A stretch of DNA of 64,000 nucleotides from the NCBI RefSeq assembly GCF_025567285.1, contig NZ_JAOQJT010000003.1, positions 124,001 to 188,000 of the forward strand. The letters run 5' to 3'. The notes under the pieces were generated by a model. The model did no database searches. It was given only the letters and a program-made list of their open reading frames with translations, and was not told the origin of the DNA. This DNA is from Coprococcus aceti. Lineage in GTDB: Bacteria > Bacillota > Clostridia > Lachnospirales > Lachnospiraceae. Position 1 is the stretch's first letter. Each line of letters begins with the position of its first letter. The position numbers and the translations under genes were made by a program. Of this stretch, positions 1-6,694 are shown in pieces.

Positions 1-275
1 GGGTCGGTAAAGCCCCGGCGTTTCAAGTCCTCCACTTTTTCAAGGTGCTTCTGTCGGCTTTCGGCGGCTTGCTGCTTTTCACGGGCTGCTCGCTGGCAGT
101 CGCAGTCTGTTGGGTGGCGGTCACGCCCGAAACAGGTCTTTCCCTCTGCAAAGTAGGCTTCTTTGGGCGTATGGCACTTGCCGCAGTATAAAAGCCCGTC
201 CTCGCCTGTGTAGTCCTCCGCTTCGGCGGTAGTGGCTGTAATGTCCGTAATCATAGCTTCAATCTCGTTTTTCAT
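1..275 (-). CDS. DnaC/IstB-like ATP-binding protein of an ICE, N-terminal part only
   Basis: The reverse strand reads from an ATG at 275-273 out of the window without a stop, so only about the first 91 residues are present. The visible part has a CxxC pair (residues about 31-34), further cysteines, and a charged Gln/Glu/Arg/Lys-rich helix, as in the N-terminal zinc-binding leader of DnaC-like helicase loaders in Tn1549-type conjugative elements. The Walker motifs would lie beyond the edge and cannot be seen. Its ATG overlaps the TGA of the replication initiator (ATGA), indicating translational coupling. The likely role is helicase loading or ATPase work in element replication; this rests on family knowledge and context. 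Confidence 0.65.
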   Translation of the reverse strand, partial: MKNEIEAMITDITATTAEAEDYTGEDGLLYCGKCHTPKEAYFAEGKTCFGRDRHPTDCDCQRAAREKQQAAESRQKHLEKVEDLKRRGFTD

Positions 276-1021
276 AAGCTCTCGCCCTCCTTGCATGAAT
301 AATCGGGTATGCCCTGTTTCGGGGCAGCCTTGCCTTTGGCAGCGTCTTCCTGCGCCCACTTGTAAATGGTGGCTGCATGGCTGTGGTACTGCTTCCCAGT
401 GGAAGCGATATGGCAGGAAAGCCGGTCAATATAATACTCCCACTTGTCGGGCAGCTCTGTTTTCAGCCCGGAAAGCTCTGTATCGGTCAGTATCACATTG
501 TTGTATCTGCCATAAGCGGCGGGGGCGGGGTGTCCCGTTTCTCCCTCTCTCTCTTTTTCTATCTCTATCTCTTTCTCTAACTCTATCTCTTTCTCTGGTG
601 GACGAATGTCGGACAAATGTCCGCCTTTTGTCCGGGGCGGTAAAAGTGCCTTGTTTTCCAGCCTTGCAGCCCGTTTTCGCTCGGCTTCGGTAGAGGACTG
701 TCCTATCATCAACTCAATGTCGGTCATATAGAAAGCCCCGCTGTCAAGCTGCTCCACAAGCCCCAACTGCCGGAAAATCTCTAAAGCCCTCTCAACCGTC
801 CCTATCTGGTGGCGGGTCAGTGTCGCTATCATCTGCGCTGTGTAGGGGATATGCTCGTCAAGCTGCAACTTCCCGCCGTTTTTCAGCGATTTTAAGTACA
901 GCTTCAAGAGGATATTGGAGTATAAAATCCCGTCTTTCATATCTTCCAGCAGCACAATGGAGTCGCTGTCAAAAAAGTTCTCTTTCAGCTTGAGGTAGTA
1001 ATACTTGCGGTTATCTGCCAT
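272..1021 (-). CDS. ICE replication initiator, phage replisome organizer N-terminal family
   Basis: This is a 249-residue protein whose first about 115 residues match the winged-helix replisome-organizer/RepA N-terminal fold of Firmicute conjugative elements (start MADNRKYYYLKLKENFF, then a HQIGTVERALEIFRQLGLV helix-turn-helix-like stretch). It presumably binds the element's replication origin and recruits the overlapping DnaC-like protein. The middle (about residues 140-165) is an alternating Glu/Lys/Ile run encoded by a purine-rich simple repeat. The C-terminal third is more globular. It overlaps its upstream neighbour by 11 bp and its downstream neighbour by 4 bp, so the genes form one operon. 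The domain assignment is by recognition and the precise role is inferred. Confidence 0.8.
   Translation of the reverse strand: MADNRKYYYLKLKENFFDSDSIVLLEDMKDGILYSNILLKLYLKSLKNGGKLQLDEHIPYTAQMIATLTRHQIGTVERALEIFRQLGLVEQLDSGAFYMTDIELMIGQSSTEAERKRAARLENKALLPPRTKGGHLSDIRPPEKEIELEKEIEIEKEREGETGHPAPAAYGRYNNVILTDTELSGLKTELPDKWEYYIDRLSCHIASTGKQYHSHAATIYKWAQEDAAKGKAAPKQGIPDYSCKEGESL
541..597. repeat. Pyrimidine-rich simple repeat (TCTCTA/TCTTTC type) inside the replication initiator
   Basis: About 57 bases are almost pure C/T on the plus strand, made of imperfect TCTCTA and TCTTTC units. On the coding strand they encode the Glu-Lys-Ile run of the initiator. Such tracts slip easily, so repeat number could vary between copies of the element. 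Confidence 0.8.
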
Positions 1022-1223
1022 TGTCCCTGTCCTCCTTTTTCCGGCGTTTGGAGTAGTAGTGGGGGCAGAGTATGATAACCGCCCGGAAGCTCTGCTTGCA
1101 GCTATGGGTACAGCCCCGGCAGAGGTCGTTGTATGTGATACGGTCGCAGGTGGTATTCCCGACTTTTACTTGCCGCAGGAAAAAAGACCATTCCAGCCGC
1201 CGTTTCTTGCTCATTCTTGGCAT
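1011..1223 (-). CDS. Small cysteine-rich conserved ICE protein
   Basis: This 70-residue basic protein begins MPRMSKKRRLEWSFFL and contains five cysteines (one C-x2-C pair in CRGCTHSC). It is the type of small ORF regularly found between relaxase and replication initiator in gut Firmicute ICEs. AAGGAG lies 7 bases before the ATG at 1223, which supports this start over the internal Met at 1214. Its end overlaps the initiator start by 11 bases. A metal-binding or nucleic-acid-binding role is possible from composition, but I do not recognise a named function. Confidence 0.6.
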   Translation of the reverse strand: MPRMSKKRRLEWSFFLRQVKVGNTTCDRITYNDLCRGCTHSCKQSFRAVIILCPHYYSKRRKKEDRDNGR

Positions 1224-1407
1224 GGGTGCGCTCCTTTCTGCCGTTTCCGCTGGTGTGGCGGTATCGGCGGTAATTCTGTATCATCTCGGTATCATTTTCG
1301 GGGTTTTTCTGCCCTGTAAGCCCGTTAAAAAATCCTTTGGTATTGCGGATAGGGTGCGGGGCAGCCCCCTTGTTCTGTATGGGTTCGGGTACATTTTGGG
1401 GCGGTTT

Positions 1408-3030
1408 TTATCGCTCCTGTTCCTGCCTTTTCACAGGCTTGCGTTCCCGGCGTAAAATCTGGTCGATATTGCCCTTGACAGTCTGTAAGCGGCGGTATTC
1501 CTCCCGTTTTGCCCGGTAATCGTTGTAGCCGCTGTTTTTCTCTTTGATAAGGCTTTCAATCTCTGCTTGCAGGGCTTTATAGCTCGGCAGCTTGGAAATG
1601 CCGTTCTCCCTGAAATAGCGGGCGGCTGCGTCTGCTATGATAAAGTCGCTTTCATGCTTCTGTCGGTAGGCTGCTTTTGCCTTGGCGTTTTTCTGCTGTT
1701 TCAGCCCGTCCCGGACAGGGCGGGTCTTGGAATAGGCAAGCACCTGCCGTTGCAGCTCCTTTTTCCCGTTCAGTGTCTTTTCCACCTGCTTCAGCTCTGT
1801 AAGGCTTTCCTGCATGGCGGCATAGGCGGCAGAACGGGCTTCGTCCAGTTCCTCCGGGGAAGAAAAGCCGTACTGCTGGTAGGCGGTAACGGTAGCTGCC
1901 ATTTGCTTTAGATTGTGCTTTGACGCCCAGCGGTCATAGCCCACGCCCTTGCCCTCGGCTCGCTTGGCTTCCCGGTCAACCATGCGCTGCAAGGTGTTGT
2001 CTGCCGGGGTGGTTTTTGTGGTTTTTTCCCCTTGTAACGGCTTTTTAACTGCGGCAGGATATTCGGGTATGGCTTTGGTCTGTTCGGCGGCTCTGTGGGC
2101 GTTCTGCGTGAGCAGGGCAAGGACAGCAGCCTTGTCAAAATCGTCCCCCAGCTTCCGGGCTGTGATAGGCTTTGTCCTGTCCGGTGTGAGGTAGGAAAGC
2201 CTCCCCCGGCTCTCCTTGACGGTCACACCCTCCCGCAGCAAAAGGGAAGAAAACTCGTCAAAGCTGGTAGCTTGGGAAAGTGCCTGCCGTATCGTCCGGC
2301 GCAGCTTCGCCTTGTCCGTTTCAAACTTGGTGGGCTTGGTCGGCTGTCCTGCGGCTTCTCTGGCGGCGTTCTCTTTATCAAGGGCAAGCTGCCCTTTCTT
2401 TGCCGCCCAGTATTCCCGTTCGGTTATCCGTTCCTTGCTGCCGTTCAAGAGGTCGATTTGGTAAAGTCCCTCCCGGTGGCACATCTCCATGACTTCACTC
2501 TTGAAATATTCCATAGCGGCGTTGGTGCAGCGGTGCTTGCAGCCCTCCCGTGTGTCGGCTGGTCTGTCCATGTAGGGCAGAAGCGGGACTTCATAAATCC
2601 GCAGGGAGTTGATGACGATATGCACATGGATATTGCCGCTGTGGTTATGCCCGTCCGGGTGGGTGCAGACTAAGGCTTGGTGTCCGGGGAAATGCTCTTT
2701 ACAGAACTGCTCGCCCAGCTCCTGCGCCCGGTCTACGGTCAAGCCGTTGTCTGTCCCGTCCCGTGGGTCAAAGCTGATGATATAGTGGTGGCTTTTCACA
2801 TCTTCCCGTTTTTGGTTTTTCTCATAGCGGAGATTAGCCCGCATACAGGCAACAGCGAAATCCTCGCCCCCACAGTTGAGGGAAGAAATGCGGTAATCCT
2901 CCCTCGGTATCAGCCGCCCGTTTTCATCAAGGGTGGGCTTCATGGTAAACTCGTCATGCTCAAATGTGAGATAGGCTTCCGCTGCGCCATAGTCCGCATT
3001 TTTAGAGCTGATATGTTTGAATGTTGCCAA
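1408..3030 (-). CDS. Relaxase / mobilization nuclease (MobA/VirD2 type) of the ICE
   Basis: This is a 540-residue relaxase. It should nick the transfer origin and remain attached to the transferred strand. The catalytic region is N-terminal: MATFKHISSK, a histidine-rich segment with H128 and H130, and the metal-binding HVH motif at about residues 135-137 followed by IVINSL. The C-terminal half is a charged, helical region ending in basic residues. I chose the TTG at 3030, which gives the family's usual MATFKHIS start; a TTG at 3060 and a GTG at 3039 also lie in frame. The gene overlaps the end of mobC by 29 bases, so the two are translated together. Confidence 0.85.
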   Translation of the reverse strand: MATFKHISSKNADYGAAEAYLTFEHDEFTMKPTLDENGRLIPREDYRISSLNCGGEDFAVACMRANLRYEKNQKREDVKSHHYIISFDPRDGTDNGLTVDRAQELGEQFCKEHFPGHQALVCTHPDGHNHSGNIHVHIVINSLRIYEVPLLPYMDRPADTREGCKHRCTNAAMEYFKSEVMEMCHREGLYQIDLLNGSKERITEREYWAAKKGQLALDKENAAREAAGQPTKPTKFETDKAKLRRTIRQALSQATSFDEFSSLLLREGVTVKESRGRLSYLTPDRTKPITARKLGDDFDKAAVLALLTQNAHRAAEQTKAIPEYPAAVKKPLQGEKTTKTTPADNTLQRMVDREAKRAEGKGVGYDRWASKHNLKQMAATVTAYQQYGFSSPEELDEARSAAYAAMQESLTELKQVEKTLNGKKELQRQVLAYSKTRPVRDGLKQQKNAKAKAAYRQKHESDFIIADAAARYFRENGISKLPSYKALQAEIESLIKEKNSGYNDYRAKREEYRRLQTVKGNIDQILRRERKPVKRQEQER

Positions 3031-3400
3031 CAGCGTCACCCACTTTCTGCAAGACTTCAAACTTTAGGGCAGCAAGGTCGGAAACCGCCGCCCGTACCTC
3101 CCCGGCAAGCTGCGGGTAGGGGCTGTGCCACTCGTTCAGCGTCCGGGCTATCTGGTTTAAGTTGCCGCCGATCCTGCCGTATTCGGCGGTCAGCTTCCCG
3201 ACAGCGGCAAGCAACTCGTCATTGACGGGGGAAACGGTTATGATGGGGCGTATGGCTGCCCCGGTTATGGCTTGCCGGATAAACTCGGCTTGGCTCATGT
3301 TGTAAGCAGAAAGCCGTTGGGCAAACTCGGCGTATTCTTCCTCGGTCATGCGTGTTTTGACTACCCGGCTGCGGTGCGGTGTGTTGTATCGTTTTCGCAT
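3002..3400 (-). CDS. MobC-like relaxosome accessory protein
   Basis: This 132-residue basic protein has an N-terminal RHH-like DNA-binding part (MRKRYNTPHRSRVVKTRMTE, then a short helix pair) and the conserved GRIGGNLNQIARTLNEW signature of MobC/relaxosome proteins. It should bind oriT and position the relaxase. The start at 3400 follows AAAGGAGGTTTTACC. The same frame stays open to 3862, but that extension has no ribosome site and poor composition, so it was not used. The hairpin-rich upstream region is a good oriT candidate. Confidence 0.85.
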   Translation of the reverse strand: MRKRYNTPHRSRVVKTRMTEEEYAEFAQRLSAYNMSQAEFIRQAITGAAIRPIITVSPVNDELLAAVGKLTAEYGRIGGNLNQIARTLNEWHSPYPQLAGEVRAAVSDLAALKFEVLQKVGDAVGNIQTYQL

Positions 3401-3469
3401 GGTAAAACCTCCTTTCTGTGCGTGGTGTCCTCTCACTAATAGGAGAAAAACGGGGTGTGAAGCGGAACT

Positions 3470-3560
3470 GTTTTTGAAAAATCCGAAAAAATATTTTGAA
3501 GGATTTTTAAGCGGCGCAAGCCGCATAAGCAGGGTTTGGGGAAGGCACTCCCCAACAAGA
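3470..3560. other. Candidate transfer origin (oriT) with three hairpins
   Basis: Upstream of mobC lie three consecutive inverted repeats: AAAAATCC (3477-3484) with GGATTTTT (3501-3508); GCGGC (3511-3515) with GCCGC (3520-3524); and TTGGGGA (3536-3542) with TCCCCAA (3549-3555). Clustered inverted repeats next to mobC and relaxase genes are typical of oriT. The nic site is not identified. The rest of the 3401-3930 gap shows no convincing gene apart from the terminator at its right end. Confidence 0.5.
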
Positions 3561-3838
3561 TTCCCGCAGGGGCAAAATGAGCGAAAAGCGAATTTTGGTA
3601 CTGCGGTAGAATCTTGCTCTAAAAAACTACCGCTTTCCTCGGCGGCTCTGGTTTGCGGATATACTGGCTTGCTCCACCAATATAGCGATTGCGGCGGCGT
3701 GTTCTGCCCGCTGTTCACCACTACAACGGTGAAAAGGGGGCGTTTTGGCAAACGCAGCGAAAATTTTTTTATTTTCCCTGTCTGCTCCCTACAACAATCC
3801 GGCGGTGTGGTTTGCCAAAGATTTTTGAAAATGGGCGC

Positions 3839-3874
3839 AAAAAAAGCAGTAAACCTTTTCAAGATTTACTGCTT
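3839..3874 (-). terminator. Rho-independent terminator after the 3931-4341 gene
   Basis: AAGCAGTAAA (3844-3853) pairs with TTTACTGCTT (3865-3874). On the minus strand the stem is followed by a run of seven T, so it should end the leftward transcript of the small cargo gene. Confidence 0.75.
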
Positions 3875-3930
3875 ATCTGCCGCTGTGATGGGCGGCGGTA
3901 TTAAATTGTCAGCCGTTTTTCAAATGGAAT

Positions 3931-4341
3931 TTATCTGCAATCGCTTTCTTTCCGCTTTCCAATTCCTTTTCTGTAATCTTCCATAATCCTAACGCAATGA
4001 TCTGCTATCTTTTGCATTCCGAGTTCTTCAAAAAAGGCAATTTGTATTTTCATCAGTTCTTCACAAACAGTCAACTTCTGCTCATCCATATTGCTAATAG
4101 CAAGCCATGGGAACGCTTTATATTTCTTAGTGTCCCCAATGAGAAAATTGTACCCTATCAACTCATTTTCACGGAAAACGAAATAGAATTGTGGGCCTGA
4201 ACCTGGAACTGACTTTTCCATAATTTGCTGCATTGTTCTCACGCCGCCGTATGCCGGAAAAAAACCTATTCGCTCAAGAGCATTTAATATGTCAATCCTT
4301 TTATCTGTGGGTATGTCTCTATAATTGATAATCTGTTCCAT
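3931..4341 (-). CDS. Hypothetical cargo protein, possibly GNAT-like
   Basis: This 136-residue protein was not firmly recognised. The central stretch YFVFRENELIGYNFLIGD looks like two beta strands with the turn seen in GNAT acetyltransferases, but the acetyl-CoA loop is not clear, so that is only a suggestion. The ATG at 4341 is preferred because GAGGG stands 8 bases upstream; another ATG at 4356 overlaps that site. It is flanked by its own terminator on the left and by the Tn916-type sigma/HTH pair on the right, which suggests independent cargo. Base composition is lower in GC than the transfer genes beside it. Confidence 0.5.
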   Translation of the reverse strand: MEQIINYRDIPTDKRIDILNALERIGFFPAYGGVRTMQQIMEKSVPGSGPQFYFVFRENELIGYNFLIGDTKKYKAFPWLAISNMDEQKLTVCEELMKIQIAFFEELGMQKIADHCVRIMEDYRKGIGKRKESDCR

Positions 4342-4398
4342 TTGCTCTACCCTCATTGAAGTTTAATTTGTCAGGCTCTAATTATACAACTTTTCTGT

Positions 4399-4596
4399 TT
4401 AGCGGTCAAAGCGGAACTTCAACAGGCTTTCTATCAGTTGCCTGACGATATGCTCCTGCATATCCGTGTTAATCTGTCCGTCCATTTTCGCACAAGAGCG
4501 GACATATCCCGCATAATGGGATAGGACGGCGGCAACAGCTTCCGGGTCGCCCTCGCTTGCCTTAACGATTGTCTCATAGGGAAGTAGCTGGCTCAT
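4399..4596 (-). CDS. Helix-turn-helix protein of Tn916 Orf8 type (HTH_16)
   Basis: This 65-residue protein has the signature of the small helix-turn-helix proteins that accompany the Orf7 sigma factor in Tn916-family elements: a start LLPYETIVKASEGDPEAVAA, then SHYAGYVRSCA, and an end RQLIESLLKFRF. It overlaps the preceding sigma gene by 23 bases, so the two are coupled. In Tn916 this pair belongs to the circuit that turns on excision and transfer genes; the same role is assumed here from family knowledge. Confidence 0.8.
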   Translation of the reverse strand: MSQLLPYETIVKASEGDPEAVAAVLSHYAGYVRSCAKMDGQINTDMQEHIVRQLIESLLKFRFDR

Positions 4597-5032
4597 AGGA
4601 CAAACCCTCCAACTCTGCCCGTAGCCGCCGTAAAATCATCTGAATACGCCGCCCGGTTGTGTTGCCAGCCCGTCCATATCTCCGTCCAATCTCCCTATGC
4701 GTCAATCGTTGGAAGTAGTACAAGAAAATGATTTCCTGTTCCATCTGTGATAGTGCGGACAGGGCTGCGGCAAGCTCTGGACTTTCCAAAAGCACCATCT
4801 GACCACAGACGAAAAGCGGATAGCTGGTCATGCCGGATTGCTCCGCAAAGTATTTATCTGTGGTACTGAATGGATAGTGTTTTTCTTCTATCAGATATTC
4901 AAGCGAGATTTCCCGCTTGCGGCGGCTCCGTATGCTCCGGGCTGCGTCTATGGCAGCGTGGCGAATAACAGTCTTGCAAAAGGCATCGTGTGTATGCCGG
5001 ATATGTTCTTGATACTTTTCGTGTTCGGTCAT
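4574..5032 (-). CDS. Sigma-70-like factor of Tn916 Orf7 type
   Basis: This 152-residue protein has a region-2-like N-terminus (ARSIRSRRKREISLEYLIEE) and a C-terminal region-4 helix-turn-helix (MEQEIIFLYYFQRLTHREIG). It matches the Orf7 sigma-like regulators of Tn916/Tn1549 elements, which regulate excision and transfer functions. The ATG at 5032 follows AAGGGGG by about 8 bases; an upstream in-frame ATG at 5074 lies inside a hairpin and is less likely. It overlaps the HTH_16 gene at its 3' end. Confidence 0.8.
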   Translation of the reverse strand: MTEHEKYQEHIRHTHDAFCKTVIRHAAIDAARSIRSRRKREISLEYLIEEKHYPFSTTDKYFAEQSGMTSYPLFVCGQMVLLESPELAAALSALSQMEQEIIFLYYFQRLTHREIGRRYGRAGNTTGRRIQMILRRLRAELEGLSYEPATSL

Positions 5033-5060
5033 GGAAAATCCCCCTTTCTGAATAATGGCA

Positions 5061-5091
5061 GAGGGCGGCAGCATCTTGTGCTGTCGCCCTC
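5061..5091. terminator. GC-rich hairpin upstream of the Orf7-type gene
   Basis: GAGGGCGGCAGCA (5061-5073) pairs with TGCTGTCGCCCTC (5079-5091), with one G-T wobble. It lies just before the sigma gene's ribosome site and has no strong T run. It could be an attenuator in the leader rather than a plain terminator. Confidence 0.5.
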
Positions 5092-5121
5092 TTGATTACC
5101 GAACAGCAAAGACGGGCGGGG

Positions 5122-5167
5122 CTGTCAACGGCGGCGCATTTGCGCCGTTCATCTTGACCGTTGACAG
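5122..5167. other. Second stem-loop in the Orf7 leader
   Basis: CTGTCAACGG (5122-5131) pairs with CCGTTGACAG (5158-5167), enclosing a shorter GGCGCA/TGCGCC stem. Together with the next hairpin it makes a structured leader between the anti-sigma gene and the sigma-like gene. Leader hairpins are known to regulate Tn916 elements, so transcription attenuation is a reasonable inference. Confidence 0.5.
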
Positions 5168-5190
5168 GCTCGGCTGGGTTTGCTATCTGC

Positions 5191-5904
5191 TCACGGCAAT
5201 TCACTCTCATTGATAGGAATTGCCTCAAGTTCCGTATTCAAATTGTTCCAATAAGAGCCGATATCCGCACTTGTGAAATACTTAAAACCGCCTGCTGCTG
5301 ACTTCAATTCGCCGTTTTTAACCCCATAGCAGGCGTAAATCAAATCGTAGCTTGTTCCATCTGAGAGGTTAAATCTAAAGCTGGTCACATCTGCTCCGGC
5401 AGTTTCCTCAGTCGTTTTGTCTTTTAGGGATAAGCCCTTGAACTTATCATACAGGGTCTTTATATCATTTTCAGCAACAACTACTTTCTTTTCTGCTGAT
5501 GCAGGCACTCCGTCATAGTGGTACATTTCAACGTTTTCGACATCTTCAACCTCAAATGGGAAGTCGATTTTGACAGGCTCATAAGCAATGTTTATAGGTA
5601 ACAGAAAGAGAGCTGTAAAAATTGCAATGATACAAAGAGCGATGGAAACGAGAACAGCAATCGTTATCTTTTTTCTGCCTCTCTGCTTTTCTTTTGCCTC
5701 ATGGCGCATAATAACGCTTTCGCTTTCTTCGTGAAGAACATCTTCGCTCGTGTGAGAAAGCAATTTCTGATAAATTGCGTTACAGTCAGCACAGGCGTTC
5801 AAATGCTCTTTTACCATCTCTGCGCTTGCTTCGCTGCAAGCATCGTCAACATACAGCGGAAGAATATCTCGAACAATATCGCATTGTTTACTCATGCTTT
5901 TCAT
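5191..5904 (-). CDS. Zinc-finger anti-sigma factor, single-pass membrane protein
   Basis: This 237-residue protein is the partner of the ECF sigma factor upstream. The cytoplasmic N-terminus has the anti-sigma zinc motif H34-x3-C38-x2-C41. One membrane segment spans about residues 80-102. The remaining about 135 residues form an extracytoplasmic domain of unknown ligand. It should hold the sigma factor inactive until a surface signal is sensed. The start at 5904 overlaps the sigma gene's end by 17 bases; an ATG nine bases further in (5895) is an alternative. No metalloprotease for site-1 cleavage is encoded nearby. Confidence 0.8.
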   Translation of the reverse strand: MKSMSKQCDIVRDILPLYVDDACSEASAEMVKEHLNACADCNAIYQKLLSHTSEDVLHEESESVIMRHEAKEKQRGRKKITIAVLVSIALCIIAIFTALFLLPINIAYEPVKIDFPFEVEDVENVEMYHYDGVPASAEKKVVVAENDIKTLYDKFKGLSLKDKTTEETAGADVTSFRFNLSDGTSYDLIYACYGVKNGELKSAAGGFKYFTSADIGSYWNNLNTELEAIPINESELP

Positions 5905-6373
5905 CCATCCTTTCTTGAATTTTTAGCTTTGCACGATGATAAGTAACTCTCGCCCATGATTCTGTTTTTCCAAAAATTGCAGCGATTTGTGAAAAAGATA
6001 GTTCCCCGAATACGCGAAGCTGAAAGACTTCTTTGTATGGTTCTTCCAAACGGTGAAGAACGAGGTGTATGCGGAACGCCATGTCAGAATCTGCAACTGA
6101 GTTCTCAACATTTTCATTTGATGGCAAGTCATTGATTTCACTCACATCAGCTACTCGCTGACGGCTTCGCATTTCATCATGGTAAAGATTTTTTGCTATG
6201 GAGCAGAGCCATGTCAATTCATCTGACTTACCTTTGAATTGTGATGTTGTAGAAACAGCCTTATAGAATGTGTTCTGCGTGATTTCCTCTGCTATCTCAC
6301 GATTTTTGGCAAGAGAAATAGTATACGAGTATACCTGTAAATAGTAGGCTTTATAGAGTTTTTCATAGTCCAT
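5888..6373 (-). CDS. ECF sigma-70 factor
   Basis: This 161-residue protein has the sigma-2 domain in the first about 75 residues (YYLQVYSYTISLAKN, EEITQNTFYKA, LTWLCSIAKNLYHDEMR) and the sigma-4 helix-turn-helix near residues 100-155 (YKEVFQLRVFGELSFSQIAA). It directs RNA polymerase to a stress- or signal-responsive regulon. The ATG at 6373 is chosen because AGGAGGTGA lies 7-10 bases upstream; ATGs at 6400 and 6382 are less well placed. A consensus-like ECF promoter lies directly upstream, so the operon is probably autoregulated. The mobile setting suggests cargo, not a core regulator. Confidence 0.85.
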   Translation of the reverse strand: MDYEKLYKAYYLQVYSYTISLAKNREIAEEITQNTFYKAVSTTSQFKGKSDELTWLCSIAKNLYHDEMRSRQRVADVSEINDLPSNENVENSVADSDMAFRIHLVLHRLEEPYKEVFQLRVFGELSFSQIAAIFGKTESWARVTYHRAKLKIQERMDEKHE

Positions 6374-6403
6374 ACTTGTCATCACCTCCTTCAGCTTCAT
6401 AGG

Positions 6404-6432
6404 TTAGACGGAGAAATCGGAATTTCGTTACA
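6404..6432 (-). promoter_or_regulatory. Predicted ECF-type promoter of the sigma/anti-sigma operon
   Basis: On the minus strand TGTAACG (6432-6426) and CGTCTAA (6410-6404) are separated by 15 bases. These match the TGTAAC/CGTC pattern recognised by Bacillus-type ECF sigma factors such as SigX/SigM/SigV. The position 31 bases before the sigma start supports autoregulation. Confidence 0.65.
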
Positions 6433-6694
6433 AAGAAGTTTGAAATTTTTATACCTTTACGCTACTCTTGCTTTGTGCGGACTATTGGTAGACGCGCATT
6501 AACGGCAAGTAAAGAGATTGCTGTGTCAGCTTGATATGTTCAAATGCTAATTAAGTATAGCATACAGCTATGAATTTTTCTATTGCGTTCCCCTGACTTC
6601 GGAATAGTGGCAGGGCTGGCTATCCTTGTTTTGCTTTGTGCTTCTCTACCGTACATGAGCATTCTATTGAAGATTATCATAGGAGGATTGAACT
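6433..6694. promoter_or_regulatory. Divergent intergenic region between the ECF operon and gajA
   Basis: This interval separates the leftward ECF operon from the rightward Gabija pair and must hold the gajA promoter. AGTATAGCAT near 6556 resembles a -10 element, but no clear -35 is visible. AGGAGG is present 9 bases before the gajA ATG. No gene or tRNA was seen. Confidence 0.4.

Noticed and set aside
232..693. Plus-strand 153-codon frame at the left edge
   Set aside because: It is antisense to the DnaC-like and replication initiator genes and contains the low-complexity Ser/Leu translation of the pyrimidine tract.
3401..3862. N-terminal extension of the first MobC frame
   Set aside because: The frame is open but has no ribosome site and unusual composition, and it covers the hairpin-rich oriT candidate; the ATG at 3400 has a strong AGGAGG.
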